Source: Spisula solida
Lineage: Eukaryota; Mollusca; Bivalvia; Venerida; Mactridae
NCBI GenBank assembly: GCA_947247005.1
Contig: OX365947.1
Span: forward strand, 5,995,030-6,059,029
Direction: 5' to 3'
Length of the DNA stretch: 64,000 nucleotides
Notes under the pieces: model-generated
What the model was told of the DNA's origin: nothing
Database searches by the model: none
The model's input: the letters and a program-made list of their open reading frames with translations, nothing else
Shown here: in pieces, positions 19,030-31,783 of the stretch
How positions within the stretch are numbered: the first letter of the stretch is position 1
Layout: the number at the start of each line of letters is the position of its first letter
Position numbers and translations under genes: made by a program

Positions 19030-21607
19030 GTCGCACAATTTCAGCAACGCCAAAATATGTGATTTTACAGTGTCTATTACATCATATGATGAGTTTTAGC
19101 ATAATATACTTTCAACTAGGGAAAGTATACTACTGGGTGTGGCGTTTGTATATCGAATAGGTAAATTATTGGCAATACTTTAGTTCCTAAAACATGAAAG
19201 CCATTTCACTTTGTATGTCTGATATGCATTAAAATTACTTTCACAATTGATCGATTATCATTTTTTATGTAATAACTGAATATATCATAATACGTATATG
19301 TAGTACATAATCATTTGACATCTCTAGTTCACTGGTAATTTCCGCCCAAAAGTTTCAAATGTCGTCATTTTACAAGTTATGTGACACCCTCAAACTGCAG
19401 CCTAAAATATAACATCAATTGATCAATCTTGGCACTCCCTCCCTGATTGCATCAATTGCTACATGGTTCTGACAGAAGCCATGCATGCACGCCCTGTCAT
19501 TGGTACCGGACCAAGGAATGCAAAAATGGAACTAACACTGTGTCACCAGGCTATATACTCGTAGGCGTACATTTTTACAATAAGGTTGTATGTTTGTGGA
19601 TTTAAGATATGCAACTAATACGGCTTTCTTGCAGGACAAAATGGAGGTAGCGAATAAAACAAGAATAAAACCAAATGATTTGCTTGAAAGTGTTCTGCAA
19701 AAAAGGTTGTAATGTTATATATAGCTTAAAATTCCTATTTTCATTTTATCCTAATATTAGATGAAGTTAACAATTTTTTAGCTGCCCAATGGTGTTCCAT
19801 TTTGTACCATGAATGACCGAGTTGTTACGTGTAGGGCCGAGATTGGTCCGTGAATGACCGAGATTGTTCCGTGAATTGTCGAAATTGTTTAGTGAATGGC
19901 CGAGTACACGAAGTTCCAAATGAAGGTGTGCCTTTCAATCAAACGTTTTCATAGAAAGTGTAGAGAAATTGATATATTTCTATTACTAAACCAGAATGAT
20001 GTATTCTCATCGTGTGTGTGATGTTTATGGCAAAATAGCCTGTGTTTGTTTAAGATCACTATTCGTAAAACATGCAACTTTTAGACCCACGCCTCTAATG
20101 GACCATTGAAATACTGGCGTTTATTGTAATTTTTCAATCATACTTAACTATTGAACATTCTTATCAGATTATTGTGTGAATTATCGCCTCTATTTTTGTC
20201 CTGAGAGCGTTTCATCCTGAACATTGAAACAAAACACGTGTTTTCAGATCTGAAACATTAAAGGGTTTTAAGTGTGATATGGCTCGTAAAATAGCACGAG
20301 CGGGCAATATATAGCGCCTGTATTATCATACACGTCATTTAATGTGGAGGCTGAATAAGAATATAAACAATTAATCTGGCTAAATTAATACTTTTCTTTA
20401 TGTAATACATATCTTTCCATAATGAATTAATTCGTTAAGAAATTCCAGTAGTTCCTGCAAGTTCTATTTATAAATTTATGTGCAGAAGGTGTTATGTTAT
20501 AATAATTGAATGTTATCGTCTTAACATGAATCACCTGAAACTTGGACTTTCCGCGGTTAAGTTTATTTTCGCTTAGTTGTATGAAATTGTAAATGTTTTC
20601 CATGTTTTCTGTTATGGACTGGTTAAGTTAAGAGCTGCCTTCCCTGTCTGGTTTTCTACTATCTTTTTATGAATCAGAAACATAGAACATTCAACCATCC
20701 TACTTTAAAGACACATTTCAGAAAATCATGAGGTTTATACTTTGATATTTAGACTGCTAACACCTTACGAGTATACTCATGTGGAAATAAAAATTATTTC
20801 CTAGAAACTTCATTGATAACTCTGTGCCAATGATTAGGAATTCCTTGCCAGAGGAAGTCGACAATGTTGAATAAAATTTACTTAAAATATGGCTATGCTG
20901 ATAAAATCGTCAATGTACTTAGTTGTAAAACACTAGAGACAGAAGCAAGCTGGAAATCAAACTATTGCTGGTATTGGAAGTTGTGGCCGTTTGGGAGCGT
21001 CAATATCAGGGAGGCGTAAAGGAGACAAGTTTGTTTTCAGACATTTGACACTTTCTGCAAATAATTGCGAGGCAAGAATATTTTTTATTAACATTAACGT
21101 ATGCCTGGGATAATAAAGAATGACCCATAACTGAAGTACATGCGTTTTCAAACTAGATATTGGACAACAAGGTGTGGCAGTCCGAATATTTACATATTTA
21201 ATGTGCATGTTTCAATGGTTATAAATGGTTATTCTATTAGACATGGTGAGATAACATTGTTTAACACGCACGTGTCGCTAGTGTTGTCATTATCTTATAT
21301 CTGCAGAAGTTAATGCGGACGTGTATACAAAAATGGCTTAATTGTTAATTTAAATGATTTAAGCTGGATAAATTTTGCCTTACGGATATTCTCGGATATT
21401 CACATACTTTTTCCTATTTAATTGAAACGAACATATAAGTAAGACGTGCACTTGTAAGTTCGTATCGACACGTTGACAGTTCGATATATTCCCAAATTTT
21501 GTGATTTCGAACATTTTATTTTCACTAAGACTTATTGCAGAAACAAGTTAATACCCTTTTAATGCAATCTTTAATGCATACAAATAGTTCTTTGATGTAT
21601 ACTGGTG
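19030..21607. other. Non-coding left-arm block with ancestral short repeats
   Basis: I see no gene. It mirrors 34.2-37.18 and 48.5-51.87 kb. About 19,806-19,911 holds roughly five degenerate copies of the 21-bp unit (GTGAATGACCGAGATTGTTC) that is expanded to about 20 in each right unit. One copy of the 53-bp unit lies near 19,220-19,270. An R1 fragment lies at about 20,555-20,680. Confidence 0.6.
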
Positions 21608-23282
21608 ACCTTTGTCAAACTCCGCGCAGCGCATGTCTACGTCACTCGTCACTGTCCTGATGAGTATCATGTGACCATGGATAACACATGTGATATAAAT
21701 ATGAAAGCCTTCTAACAAAACTGCATTTTAGTACCAGGCTATATAATACATATAACGACGTCGTTTTTAAAAAATGCAAAACTCGGGATTTTAGAATTTC
21801 AGTATTTATGAATCTATAGCTAAGTTTAGTGAAATGTTTTTGTAGATATCCTATACATGTGATGTCGCCGCCCCCACACCATAGTGTTCATACATCATTA
21901 ACACATCATAGTGTACCTATATATACGGTACACCTAATCCACATGTTTGATTAATTAGTGCAAGGTAACCAATCATACAGCAGTATTTAAGGAAACGATT
22001 AGATACTTTATTAACGTTGTTTGGTTTTGTGTTTAGTCATCAGTACCGCATATTAACCCTAGTAACGTTTAAGATACAAAAAGAACTCTGCTGTGCTAAT
22101 GTTGAGTTTAAGTAATTTGTTTCTAGTATACGGCTTGCAACCCGGACACGTTTGAGGTGTTTTGGTTACACATTGTGTCATAGTCCTAGTCACGCGGATG
22201 TTTTAGTGCGGTAGAATTTCGCTTTGATGAGATGTTAGCGCATCAAGTTCAAACACACAAAAACAAAATGTAAAACATTTCTTTAATCGTTTCATTAACA
22301 GGAAACGTTATTTAACAAACATAGGCAACATTTAATCAACAATAAGGAAGTAATACTACGCTAACTGACGGTGTTAACAATCTAACCTGTTTTCAATCAA
22401 TCTAAATTGTAATATACCCCCGCCCCTCCAAATGTCACCAGGAAGTCTAAACATAATATGTAATAATTACAGTTATTTACTAGGCAATCCAATGTTAATA
22501 CCATCTTACTTATTAAAATCATTTATAGTATATGAATGTGAATGCTATTCCTATTGTATGGCTTGCATTTGATATCTCTGCTACGAAAACCTGTCGGAAT
22601 ACATTGATACTCAAAATAGAAAAGTATCCACTTTTCATGTGTTGATTTGGTAAGTATAATCTTTGTAGCTATTTATCTACCGACACTGTTAAAGAATTCG
22701 AGGAAATGCAATCCTGAAATACTCAAAACAAAGAGAAATAACAGATTTTGTTCAAACACCATTATGCGTTGTTAAAACAATCTGATTAAGTTGAACTGTT
22801 TGGGGGCTATACACATCAATACATTTTCTTTTGTTAATGAAACAATTTTGATGTCAAAAATGTCTAAAGCATTTTGATGCAGATTGAGCAAAACAATGAT
22901 ATATGTTTCCAAATACCTCCCTTTGAATTAAATAAAAAAACATATATACAATAGAAGGTGCGTTTGTGGTGAAGTTAAGTTTTCTTTATTTCTTTAACGG
23001 AATGTGTTAGCCATAGTTCATTACATACAATATCACTAATTGTGTCAATAAACCAAACCTTTTAGAATATGTCTGAATTTGGGTAGACACTTTTGTAGTC
23101 CTTTAGAGCATAGGCCATTGATAAATTCAACTAATCTGACTCTGTAAGTGGCAATCCTTTTAAATAACGAAAACCTTTAATACTGGCTTAGAATTAGAAG
23201 GTCGTAAGTGCTCCTTACGACCTTATAAGACTCATGCATACTTAAAATCTGCATCACGAGGAACTGTCCTGTTGACCAAACC
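21608..23282. other. ~1.67-kb segment absent from both right units
   Basis: There is no gene. The right arm joins ..ACTGGTG directly to AAGTTTAAAAAGC (near 34,155 and 48,450, reverse orientation), whereas the left arm has this segment between them. One end lies inside the MITE at 23,184-23,398, of which the right arm keeps only part. This points to a deletion on the right, not an insertion here. Confidence 0.65.
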
Positions 23283-23398
23283 GAAGTTTAAAAAGCTTAT
23301 TTTTCCATAAGTAAAGAGTAGTTTTCAGACAGTTTTTTCTTGAGTTTTCAAAATATTTATTTTGTACTTACAACCGTTTTATTCTAAGCCAGCGAAAT
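23184..23398. mobile_element. ~215-bp MITE with CTGGCTTAGAAT termini
   Basis: The left end is CTGGCTTAGAATTAGAAGG and the right end is the inverse (..ATTCTAAGCCAG). A hairpin AAGGTCGTAAG-TGCTC-CTTACGACCTT sits at the left end. The family recurs in truncated form at 34,050-34,150 and 48,350-48,450, and a relative lies near 61,500-61,700. Confidence 0.6.
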
Positions 23399-23415
23399 AA
23401 GGTTTGATGGAAACC

Positions 23416-23637
23416 TTAGTTTTCCAATGGATACTTTTTTACCATGGTTGAGAATATAATGCAAGCATACCCTACTAGTACTATCCATATTGTAACGAAT
23501 CCTCCTTCTACTCTAACGATATTACTAGCGTCAGCATGTTCGTCATTGCTATTTGCTACGGCCATGTCCTCCACACGTGGAGCAGTCGTAAGTTGCCTTC
23601 GGAACAGCAAGGTAATACTGGTGATATTTAGTTTCAA
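23416..23637 (-). CDS. Unrecognised small ORF with a membrane segment
   Basis: I do not recognise it. The 73-residue minus-strand frame has an acidic stretch (NSNDEHADAS), then a 21-residue hydrophobic segment (GGFVTIWIVLVGYACIIF), then a short basic tail (KKYPLEN) before the stop. That pattern would suit the last exon of a single-pass membrane protein, but no convincing splice acceptor is visible upstream. It falls in a ~780-bp portion (23,425-24,200) absent from the right arm, so no paralogous test is possible. It may be chance. Confidence 0.2.
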   Translation of the reverse strand: MKLNITSITLLFRRQLTTAPRVEDMAVANSNDEHADASNIVRVEGGFVTIWIVLVGYACIIFSTMVKKYPLEN

Positions 23638-23729
23638 GACAATTAAACGTTGCTACATCTCCCCTTGTTGACTGAACCAATGTTTGTTTTTATTTGCCAA
23701 TGGGTTAAACGTCGTTTCTCATCATTTGT

Positions 23730-23960
23730 TTTCTGTTCGACACGGCGACCAATTCATCTAACCAGTTAACCAAGCTGGACGGCATCTTAACTATTACTTA
23801 CTAACCCATTCTAAAGGAACTTCTCCACATACGGTAGAAAATTGACGCAGTTGTAAAACAACCTTTAATGAGAGTGCAGTACCAGTCGTGACCGGGACTT
23901 AAACCCGGATGTCCCTGTTACAAAGTTAACGCACCATCCACTGGAACACGGCCGCGCTGC
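23730..23960 (-). mobile_element. tRNA-derived SINE
   Basis: On the minus strand the head (23,955-23,875) reads GTTCCAGTGGATGGTGCG (A-box-like) and CCGGGTTTAAGTCCCGG, a B box with a perfect five-pair T stem. The rest of the cloverleaf is degenerate. About 140 bp of body follows to near 23,735. It is absent from the matching right-arm positions. Confidence 0.65.
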
Positions 23961-24764
23961 TTCTGTCATTACTACATTAATCCCAATATTAGAGTTTTTG
24001 AAAACGTTACAAGTAACATTGCGTGAATTAGAAACTGTGTGATTTGATTGATTGTCGGTACATATGACGATTTATAACTGTTCTAATGTAGTCAAATGTA
24101 GTTCAACCACCGAACTCATATAACATAACATGGTTAAGTAAGATTTGATTACCTTTAAAGTGGTTAATGATGAACGTTTTAACACTAACCTACATTGTAC
24201 AAGATAACGAGAGTGGATAAAAAGTACAAATTCAGATTCAACTTTCAGACATTGCACCGTCTGTTAAGACGATTACATTCAACCCCGTTCATTGAGTCTC
24301 AAATCGGCTTGACATTCGGCCCGATTGCAGCCACATAACAGTGGCTTCTTGAACTACTTAGTACCTATTCATATGCTAAGGGAAAATGTTCAGATAAATT
24401 AAGCAGTGACACAGATAAGGATTTACCTATGACCTGAGATCCTAAGCCCGCACATATCTCGACTATAGCTCCCCACATGGGTGAGGCAATCACCATTATT
24501 TGCGTACCAATTAAGGTGAGAGGAAAGGTCAACTACTTAGCTTGCACCAACTTTGAGTAACAGAATTATACCACTACATGATGAAATACCAAGTGAATAT
24601 ATAACAGACTGACAAATAAGTTAAATGGCCAATGTATCTTAAGCAATAAAATGATCCTAAGATCTGTTCAGATCACATGTTTGTTTTATATATGCTATTT
24701 AATATAGTGTGAAATGTGTGCATCACTCTCTGTGATTTTACCCTCTAGTTAGCGGGATGGATGT
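23961..24764. other. Non-coding left-arm block
   Basis: I see no gene. It is collinear in reverse with 33.73-34.02 and 48.0-48.3 kb. 24,432-24,505 is a diverged copy of the tRNA-like segment at 33,756-33,832. Confidence 0.5.
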
Positions 24765-25010
24765 CCCAAAAAGAAAGTACAAATTGAAGGCAACGCTCAA
24801 CTTAAACAGCCGATAAAAACAACACAAACCACATTTACATGGCACAATTTCCAACAAAGAACTTAACGAAAAAATGAACTTTACCGCTGAAAGTCCAAGT
24901 TTCAGCTGTCATAACGTCGAACGTTCAAGTCTCAGCTGTCTAAAACCTGAAAGACCTAGTTTCAGCTATAAAAAGCTGAATGATCTAGTTTCAGGTCTAA
25001 CAACCGGATC
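24765..25010 (-). repeat. R1 dispersed repeat, divergent
   Basis: It shows the R1 order in reverse with an expanded 5' part: AAGTCCAAGTTTCAGCTGTC and AGCTGAATGATCTAGTTTCAG recur several times. It is at the paralogous position of the R1 copies at 33,440-33,725 and 47,725-48,015, so this insertion predates the arm duplication. Confidence 0.7.
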
Positions 25011-26186
25011 AACCAGCAATGGATTTTATTGTGATTTTACTATTTAATGAGGTTAACTAAGACACTTCGGGTCTTTCAAGGAATGAGTAACCGTATTGTT
25101 CAATATGCGACCTTGATTTAGATCAATATTTACATAATAAAACTAGTCATTGTTTAAAGTAAACAATCTAATCAATCGATGAAAGGGAAAATGGCTTGCC
25201 ATCTTGCACCTGTTTAAGATATAAAACACTTATTGTTTCTGAATTGATAGAAATAGAATAAATTTAACGGGAAAACAAAACCTATCCCGTCACATGTGGC
25301 GGTACGTAAGTACTACAGTGGATCGAGCTCAAAAACAATTAATTGCAGTGTCAGCGATATTTGATCGAGCGACCTTTCAGTCGCTGTATTTACATTCAAT
25401 AGTTGACAATTCGTCTTTGTTATTAATTTATGTATACGCATTACATTTCTATTTTCATTGGATGGTAAATATTTGAGAAAAAGAATAAAATCCATTCTTT
25501 ATAGCTATTCTAAAGCTAATAAATACCTATTAAATGGTACACACAACTAAATTGGCCTATATAAGTTCGAAAATGTATTTCAAATGTCACTTTTTAATCT
25601 TGAATATATACGCATAAAAACCATAGCCATCAAAACATGTAACCTAGTTTGAAGACCCTAATATGTACCGTTATCGCCGGCCAGAAATCCCAATAATTGA
25701 CTTCGATCAACCGTAAGGCCAAAAGCATTTACTTGTTACACTAAATCCAAATTTTATTAATAATTAAAGAGTGGAACGGTTTCATTTGATTTGTTTTATT
25801 TTTGAGAAGTTAAAGTATGTAAGTTGCGAAACCAGCACATAGTTAAACTATCGATAGTAACCTTAAACACTGGTCTCAATATTGATTTGGTTTTAATATT
25901 AATGTTGCATAAAATACAATAAACACTGAAAATGGACCTGAAAATTGTGGTCTAAACTTATCTTATAATTTAGGTGATGTTATTGTTGACGTGGTAAATA
26001 GTTTAGATATCAGCATTGTTCTCTCTATTGATATAACGACATTCGTTATAAAGCATGGTTCACACTCAACACGCATGAGTTTAAGTAACGAAGGAGTTGG
26101 TCAGTGGCTGAAAGGTGAATTCGATGTAAGCATACATTCGCTTTACCCGAGCTGGTTACAATGTCAGGTTAATCTTCCCATGTACT
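25011..26186. other. Inner end of left arm
   Basis: I see no gene. 25.13-26.0 kb mirrors 32.49-33.4 and 46.78-47.7 kb. Visible homology ends near 26,020, which is where the right-arm tandem units begin. Confidence 0.55.
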
Positions 26187-26732
26187 TTAAAGGTACTGCC
26201 TCACGTATTGGTGTATTGCAAAAATAAAATAAAACTGTCAAATATTCGCGTTATTTTGGTATAGTTGCCTGTATATCCATAAACAACCACGATGACATGA
26301 AAAATAACTTGGGAAACATCAGCATTTTGTAGTAGTTTAGCATTTTTACACCCAAAATTCTATAGGGTATTAATACCCTATAGAATTAGCACTTATATCA
26401 CTTAAATTGCCTGAAATTTGTTTGCATTCGATAAAAACGAATTGCGAAAGGAACCGAATACCTCACAGATGTTTGGGCTTTAGTTTGTTGAAGTTATAGT
26501 TTGATCATGTGTGAATTACATAATTCACGAAGCATTTTGGAAGGAAACTCTGCGATATTTTCAAAAGGAAAAATACTGAGTGCCGAATTTCAAGACTGAT
26601 TTAAATTGCTTATATGCCATAAATCATTCATAAAGCAATCGCAAGTGACTTTCTATTGCATAAATACTTGGTTAGGTAGGAAAATTACGTCATACAAAAT
26701 GTTTAGCCCAATCTGTGAGGCAGCACCTTTAA
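26187..26732. mobile_element. 546-bp TTAA-flanked MITE
   Basis: TTAA occurs at both ends (26,187-26,190 and 26,729-26,732). The inverted termini are AGGTACTGCCTCAC and GTGAGGCAGCACCT. Target choice of TTAA is characteristic of piggyBac-type elements, though the termini themselves are not the classic ones. A perfect 32-bp palindrome (half-site AATTCTATAGGGTATT) lies at 26,356-26,387. It has no coding capacity. It lies just beyond the end of arm homology. A second copy is at 44,385-44,920, in the opposite orientation. Confidence 0.88.
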
Positions 26733-29400
26733 AGGAAATTATATTCCTAAATCTCGCTCAACAATATAAATACACTTGAAGTAGGAAGGGCGGCGCCTCA
26801 TATGTTTGAAGTTTTAAACAATACGTTTATTTCAACATCATTCATATCAATATTCCCATGTCAAAAATTTGAATGAATGAAAGGCTTGTTATAAAAATGT
26901 AAATTTAACAAATGTTGCTTTATTTTCGTAAATACATTTAAACATCAGTATTGATCTTTTATCGCAGATTTAAATCCTATATTTATTTGTGATTATTTCA
27001 TTTCACGTACTTAAAATTTTGACACGACTTTTATTTGCACACGTTTGACATTCATGCGCTTACATTTAATGAACTTCAGCATAAGTCATACTGGATCAAT
27101 GTTAATCTTCAATAGATTGGAATATGTTGACAAGAAAATGCACGTGATCTATCTACCCTGTCAATGAAAGTGGTTTTTGAGTTTATTTAATACGATGTTG
27201 ATTTCTAGTGTCAGTTTTCGATACGTTTTTATATTTGATACGAAATTGAAATCGAAGTAATAAGAGATTTTAATGTAAAAAGGTAGGCATTGAGTTACAA
27301 ACAATATGACATTGTACTGTCCACGCCCCGAATTACTGTATGAAGTTATCTTGCTTGGTTTAAACATGTCCTGTGTGCACCAAAGTAACACCAATGCCAA
27401 GTCATGTTATGTTATACTTTCATACGAGTATAAGCCCGATGTATGGACGGAGTTAATAGAAATCCCAAATGGTGGCAAAATTGTCGAGCTTTGATTGTAT
27501 GGTTCTATAAAGTCCATATTTTTCATCCAAATGTTTGGTTAACTTAAGCACGTAAAGGATATTTGATGAACTAAACAAAGGCACCCTAAATGTGATAATA
27601 AATCGAACACAATCGATCATTATTGGTAATCAACAGTTAATCGTTTTGCACTAACATAGGAACACACATTTGGCATACATAGTGTTCAAAATGAGTTCCA
27701 CCTGACAAATTTGTACACGAGTATACATACACAAAATTGCAAATCAAATAATTCTATTTTAATTACTCAGTAATATTGTTTTAGGTCAATATCATAGTAC
27801 ATGTATTTCGTTCATGTGGTGACCTAGTCACATTGTCCCAACACCGAGCGAACCAGCATTTACCTAGAAATATCAATGCTTAACTATGCCGAGCGTCTTG
27901 CAACGGAGATGTACCTCGACCTGAAAATCAAATTGAAACTTCAGGTATTGAGCTATAAGAGACTTATGATCCGAATATTGATAGGATAGACTCATAAGAT
28001 GAAGAAAGATACTAGCACGTGTAAGATGCTAACAGGTATATATCGGACAAGACAAGCAGTACTCAACAGAAACAACAAAGCACAAAAATGCACACACCAT
28101 AAAAAGTAACATCAAAAACGAAAAGGCAAAAAAGAACACATACTAAACACAAGAATAGTCAAAGCCGACCGCATTCTAAGGGAAAGGTAAAACCATGTCT
28201 ACAACCGGAGCATGATCACTTGACAAAACAAGTACATTTAATTCAGAAACATACAAAGCAGCATAACTGTTACTGCAGAAAACACAAAAGTTAAGGCAAA
28301 ATTCTAAAATAACTTATTTTCTATTTTAAGACAAACACTCCTAATTGTATATAACATTAATTTATTGATATTAGTTCAATTAGTTGTAGGGTAACTGATT
28401 AACAACATTGAAACGTGTTAGCTTGTCTCTGACATACTAGTTGTTCTGTACGTTCTATTTGTAACCATTACTTAACTTTCTATTTCCATACCCACTTGTT
28501 TTTCTACGAATCACTAGGTACAAATTCACGTTGCTATGTACTGTTCCGGCTCATATAAGAATGTTATTGTTTTCACAGAAGCACATTTCGCAAGTTTAAT
28601 GCAAACACGTAGATTCAATGAACTATTTATCTATAAACTATATACCTACGTCCTTGAGTTCGTGACTTTGAAGCTATTGTTTTGTTTGAAGAATTTTGAC
28701 ACGAGTGTGATTTATACAAGAGTGATGTCAACCTTTCTAAGTTCCTAGTCCTTACTTCCCATTTAACACCTGTTTTATGGAGTGTACAGAAAGCCCAGGG
28801 CTTATCAAACAATACAGTACAATGATAGGGCGTGGTACGATGGCATTCCAAAATGATTGTGAATATATCCAAACAATGAACGAACGAGTGAAATATGGAT
28901 CCAATGGAATAACAAAACTTGTCACTGGATTATTTGATATAGTCTCGCATACAAACAAGATTTAAATTTAAGAACTACACTACTCAGTGTTAATTCTATA
29001 TTATTTCAAAAAACACACCAATGTTTATCTTAGATTTGATAAATATGTGTGCGCAGTATATGTGTATTACACCTAAGCCTAGGCTCGTGACGTTTACTGT
29101 GGTGACATGGACTTCCCTATCTCGCAGCTATCGTCTCTATTATACATTCTGGTGAAATATTTTATATAACTATTAACCAAATATACCATCAATGTCTGTC
29201 ACTACTAGGTGAAGTTGTTTTAAAGGGAGTTTGCAAACGCGCACATCAGCATATTAAAAATTGAACATGCACGAAAAACGTTTATGGCTGCGTGAGTTCT
29301 TTTATTGGGTATTTCGTCATTCAGGTATGTGTAGTTTGTACAAGTAACGGACAAGTGATATACTAGTATAATTATATATAGCAGCTATTAACGTTAATTT
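26733..29400. other. Single-copy spacer at centre of the inverted repeat
   Basis: This ~2.7-kb stretch has no copy elsewhere in the window. Small open frames exist, for example 27,306-27,494 (starting MTLYCPRPELLYEV) and 28,777-28,965 (starting MECTESPGLIKQYS). None matches a family I know and none shows clear splice context. 28,020-28,200 is A-rich with CAAAGCACAAAAATGCACAC and may be a very old R1-like copy. Confidence 0.5.
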
Positions 29401-31780
29401 GATAACACATCAGGACAAGGAAGCCGTTGAACTATTCCCTTTATCGGAACGCTATTATGTTATTTGGTTTAGCTGTACTTTAATGTTAATTCAGCACATA
29501 GTCACATTCGTTTCCTCCTTATATATATAGGTAAATATGCGTGTTTTGTTAGAAATATAAGACCATAGTAGCTAACCTGATATACGGTCGGGAGTATTTT
29601 GGTCAGCCCTCGTAAGACATATTAATGTATTTCGGGGAAAGTAATAACAATGTAAAACTCGTCAAAAACTGGCACAACATATATAAAATAATGTATTACT
29701 CATACGTTTCCCTATAAGTAAGTGAAGGTTATACACAGTAAAACTTGATAGATCTACTCGTGCGAACGATTTCTCTCCTCCTTTTCTTGAATGGAAACTG
29801 TTTGAACACAAGCGTAACGATACGATAATGTCATCCTTCATTGTGATAATGAGCCATAACATTAAATATGTCAGAAAATGTCACATAAGCGGATTTAAGA
29901 CAAATTACAGTACACTATACAATTGTGACATATTGCTTATACACCTAGTGTTTTTATGTTTTTGGCGGACGTAGAATTTTGTTTTGAAGTTTCGAATATT
30001 TTAACATTATAACAATAATTGAGAAGGCAACACATACGATAGGTTATACATCGTGTATATACACGCGCTTAAAATATTTAGCTTAACGTGTTTGTATGCT
30101 AATTATGATGCGTTTAGCTTTTAATTTATTTGTTAATTTTAGAGTTGATGAATACGATCGAGTATTATGGCATTGATGAAATATTACCGCAAGGAGGAAT
30201 GAATATAATAAAATGATGAAACACGTACTTTCTTTGAGTGTTTGTGTAGTTAGATATATCATTAAAAAACGCCACATTTTGCATCTGTAAAAATCCGTCT
30301 ACCCTGCAACCATAGTTAAGTTGGATTGCTGGGTCAAGTGAGCTATCCCCTTGCACCAAAATGAAACCAAGGGTTGCACTTTGTCGATGCATTGATCATG
30401 GAAACAGCAAACCGTGTTAATAATAATAATAATAGTAAAGACTCTTTAGAGGGGAAACGTCAGTGCTGGTCTTTGTAGACGGATTTTGTAATTGAGGTAT
30501 TTCTTTGCAGAAGGTCTTTAACACAAGCTGGTCAATGTCATTATTAACACATAACACTAATCACACGAGTAAAACAAATATTTAAACAACTTTTTAGATA
30601 ACATGCAGACCCATGAAACTAACAACAAGCCACATTTACCCCCTGCTTCACAAAGTTAATGGATAGAGAAGTAATATCTGTATATCAAATTCGTTTACAG
30701 TATTGTCCCGGTGGGGTTTAACATACACTTCACGGGACATTACGGCTGATTCGGTTTTAGCATGTTTTTATGAATGTAAAATATAATAGATTTGAGACGT
30801 GGTTGTACTTTTGAGAAAAAACTTTATTTATGAATGAACGTCGGTCTGATGTTGTACTGATGTTGTATGGCATATCATTTAATCTAATTATGTTTTAATC
30901 AATGTTGGTAAGATGAAGGAATATCAATCTTTCAATAAAAGCATCAACCATACTCATGATAGTGGTAAACAGATACTAGATTAAATAAACATAAACACTG
31001 TGCAATTCGATGTTGATTCATATATTCCTGTCATACAATAGAAATAGATAAAAATTTGACAAAAGGTAGACAAAAAGTAGACAAAAACATGTGATGAGTG
31101 ACTTCAATCATTACAATTTATGGCGTTTACTGTTTCGCAGAACAACAACTAAAACCATTCATTATATACATGCAATCCTTGATGATTTATGCATACAGAG
31201 TTGGTATAAATTTAATTCAAACAAAATGAATGTGAATGATTGATAAACGATATTACAGTCATTTTACAAATGACAATTTAATCGGTCATGTTTGATTAAA
31301 ATCAATGAGTAAGTAATTGATAATCTCTTGCGGCACATATCGAAACTATTCATTTAATTTTAATGAATAATCTCGTCTCCGAAACATAAATAATTCATCT
31401 GATAACTCTTTTGATGACATCGTTTCTGAACTGATGTTTATAGGATAGCAATCAAGGACCTATCATCAATGATAGATTACAATCATTGAGGCATAGTTTA
31501 ACCTAGATATGTGTTTTATGTAATCCACAAGTTTGCTCGTTACTTATGAATGAAAGTGAACGTTTTTATGTTTAATCGATCAAGTAGTGAATGGTCGTCA
31601 TCCATCTTGTAATAGACAGCCTTTTATTTATTTAACTGAAAGAGAGCTCGGTGTTCAAACTATGAGTACCTTCTTCTAAGTAAATCTTATCATCAGATGT
31701 ATGTATGTTTCTTTGTTTACGTTTGACTGGGGCAGTCGTTAGTGTGTTGTCACTCGTCAATGACCTTCGATTTCAAGGGA
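29400..31780. other. Truncated first right unit, non-coding
   Basis: It is the inverse of left 9.0-11.47 kb. It carries the minus-strand 66-codon frame at 29,862-29,662 (MLWLIITMKDDIIVSL..). A short (AAT)n tract lies at 30,419-30,436. There are no other features. Confidence 0.6.
29662..29862 (-). CDS. Paralogue of the 66-aa ORF (first right copy)
   Basis: This is the same length and frame as 10,933-11,133. It differs by about six residues, mostly at the C-terminus (..YICCASF instead of ..YICFVGF), plus T6I, C17R and R28G. The function is unknown, and coding status is doubtful for the reasons given at the left copy. Confidence 0.22.
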   Translation of the reverse strand: MLWLIITMKDDIIVSLRLCSNSFHSRKGGEKSFARVDLSSFTVYNLHLLIGKRMSNTLFYICCASF

Positions 31781-31783
31781 AGT

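Larger units (their letters stand above)
2200..26020. repeat. Left arm of a giant imperfect inverted repeat
   Basis: Blocks across this interval recur in reverse orientation between about 29.4 and 63.8 kb in mirrored order. Anchors include 2,622-2,700 with 62,880-62,995; 3,030-3,150 with 61,990-62,095; the P4H genes; 9.2-9.5 with 58.0-58.2; 10.93-11.14 with 55.93-56.17; 12.5-12.7 with 54.4-54.6; 18.0-18.2 with 52.4-52.65; and 25.3-25.5 with 47.3-47.5. Similarity varies a lot from block to block. Insertions private to this arm are a mariner-like element, a LINE fragment, an R1 copy and a 94-bp minisatellite. Confidence 0.85.
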
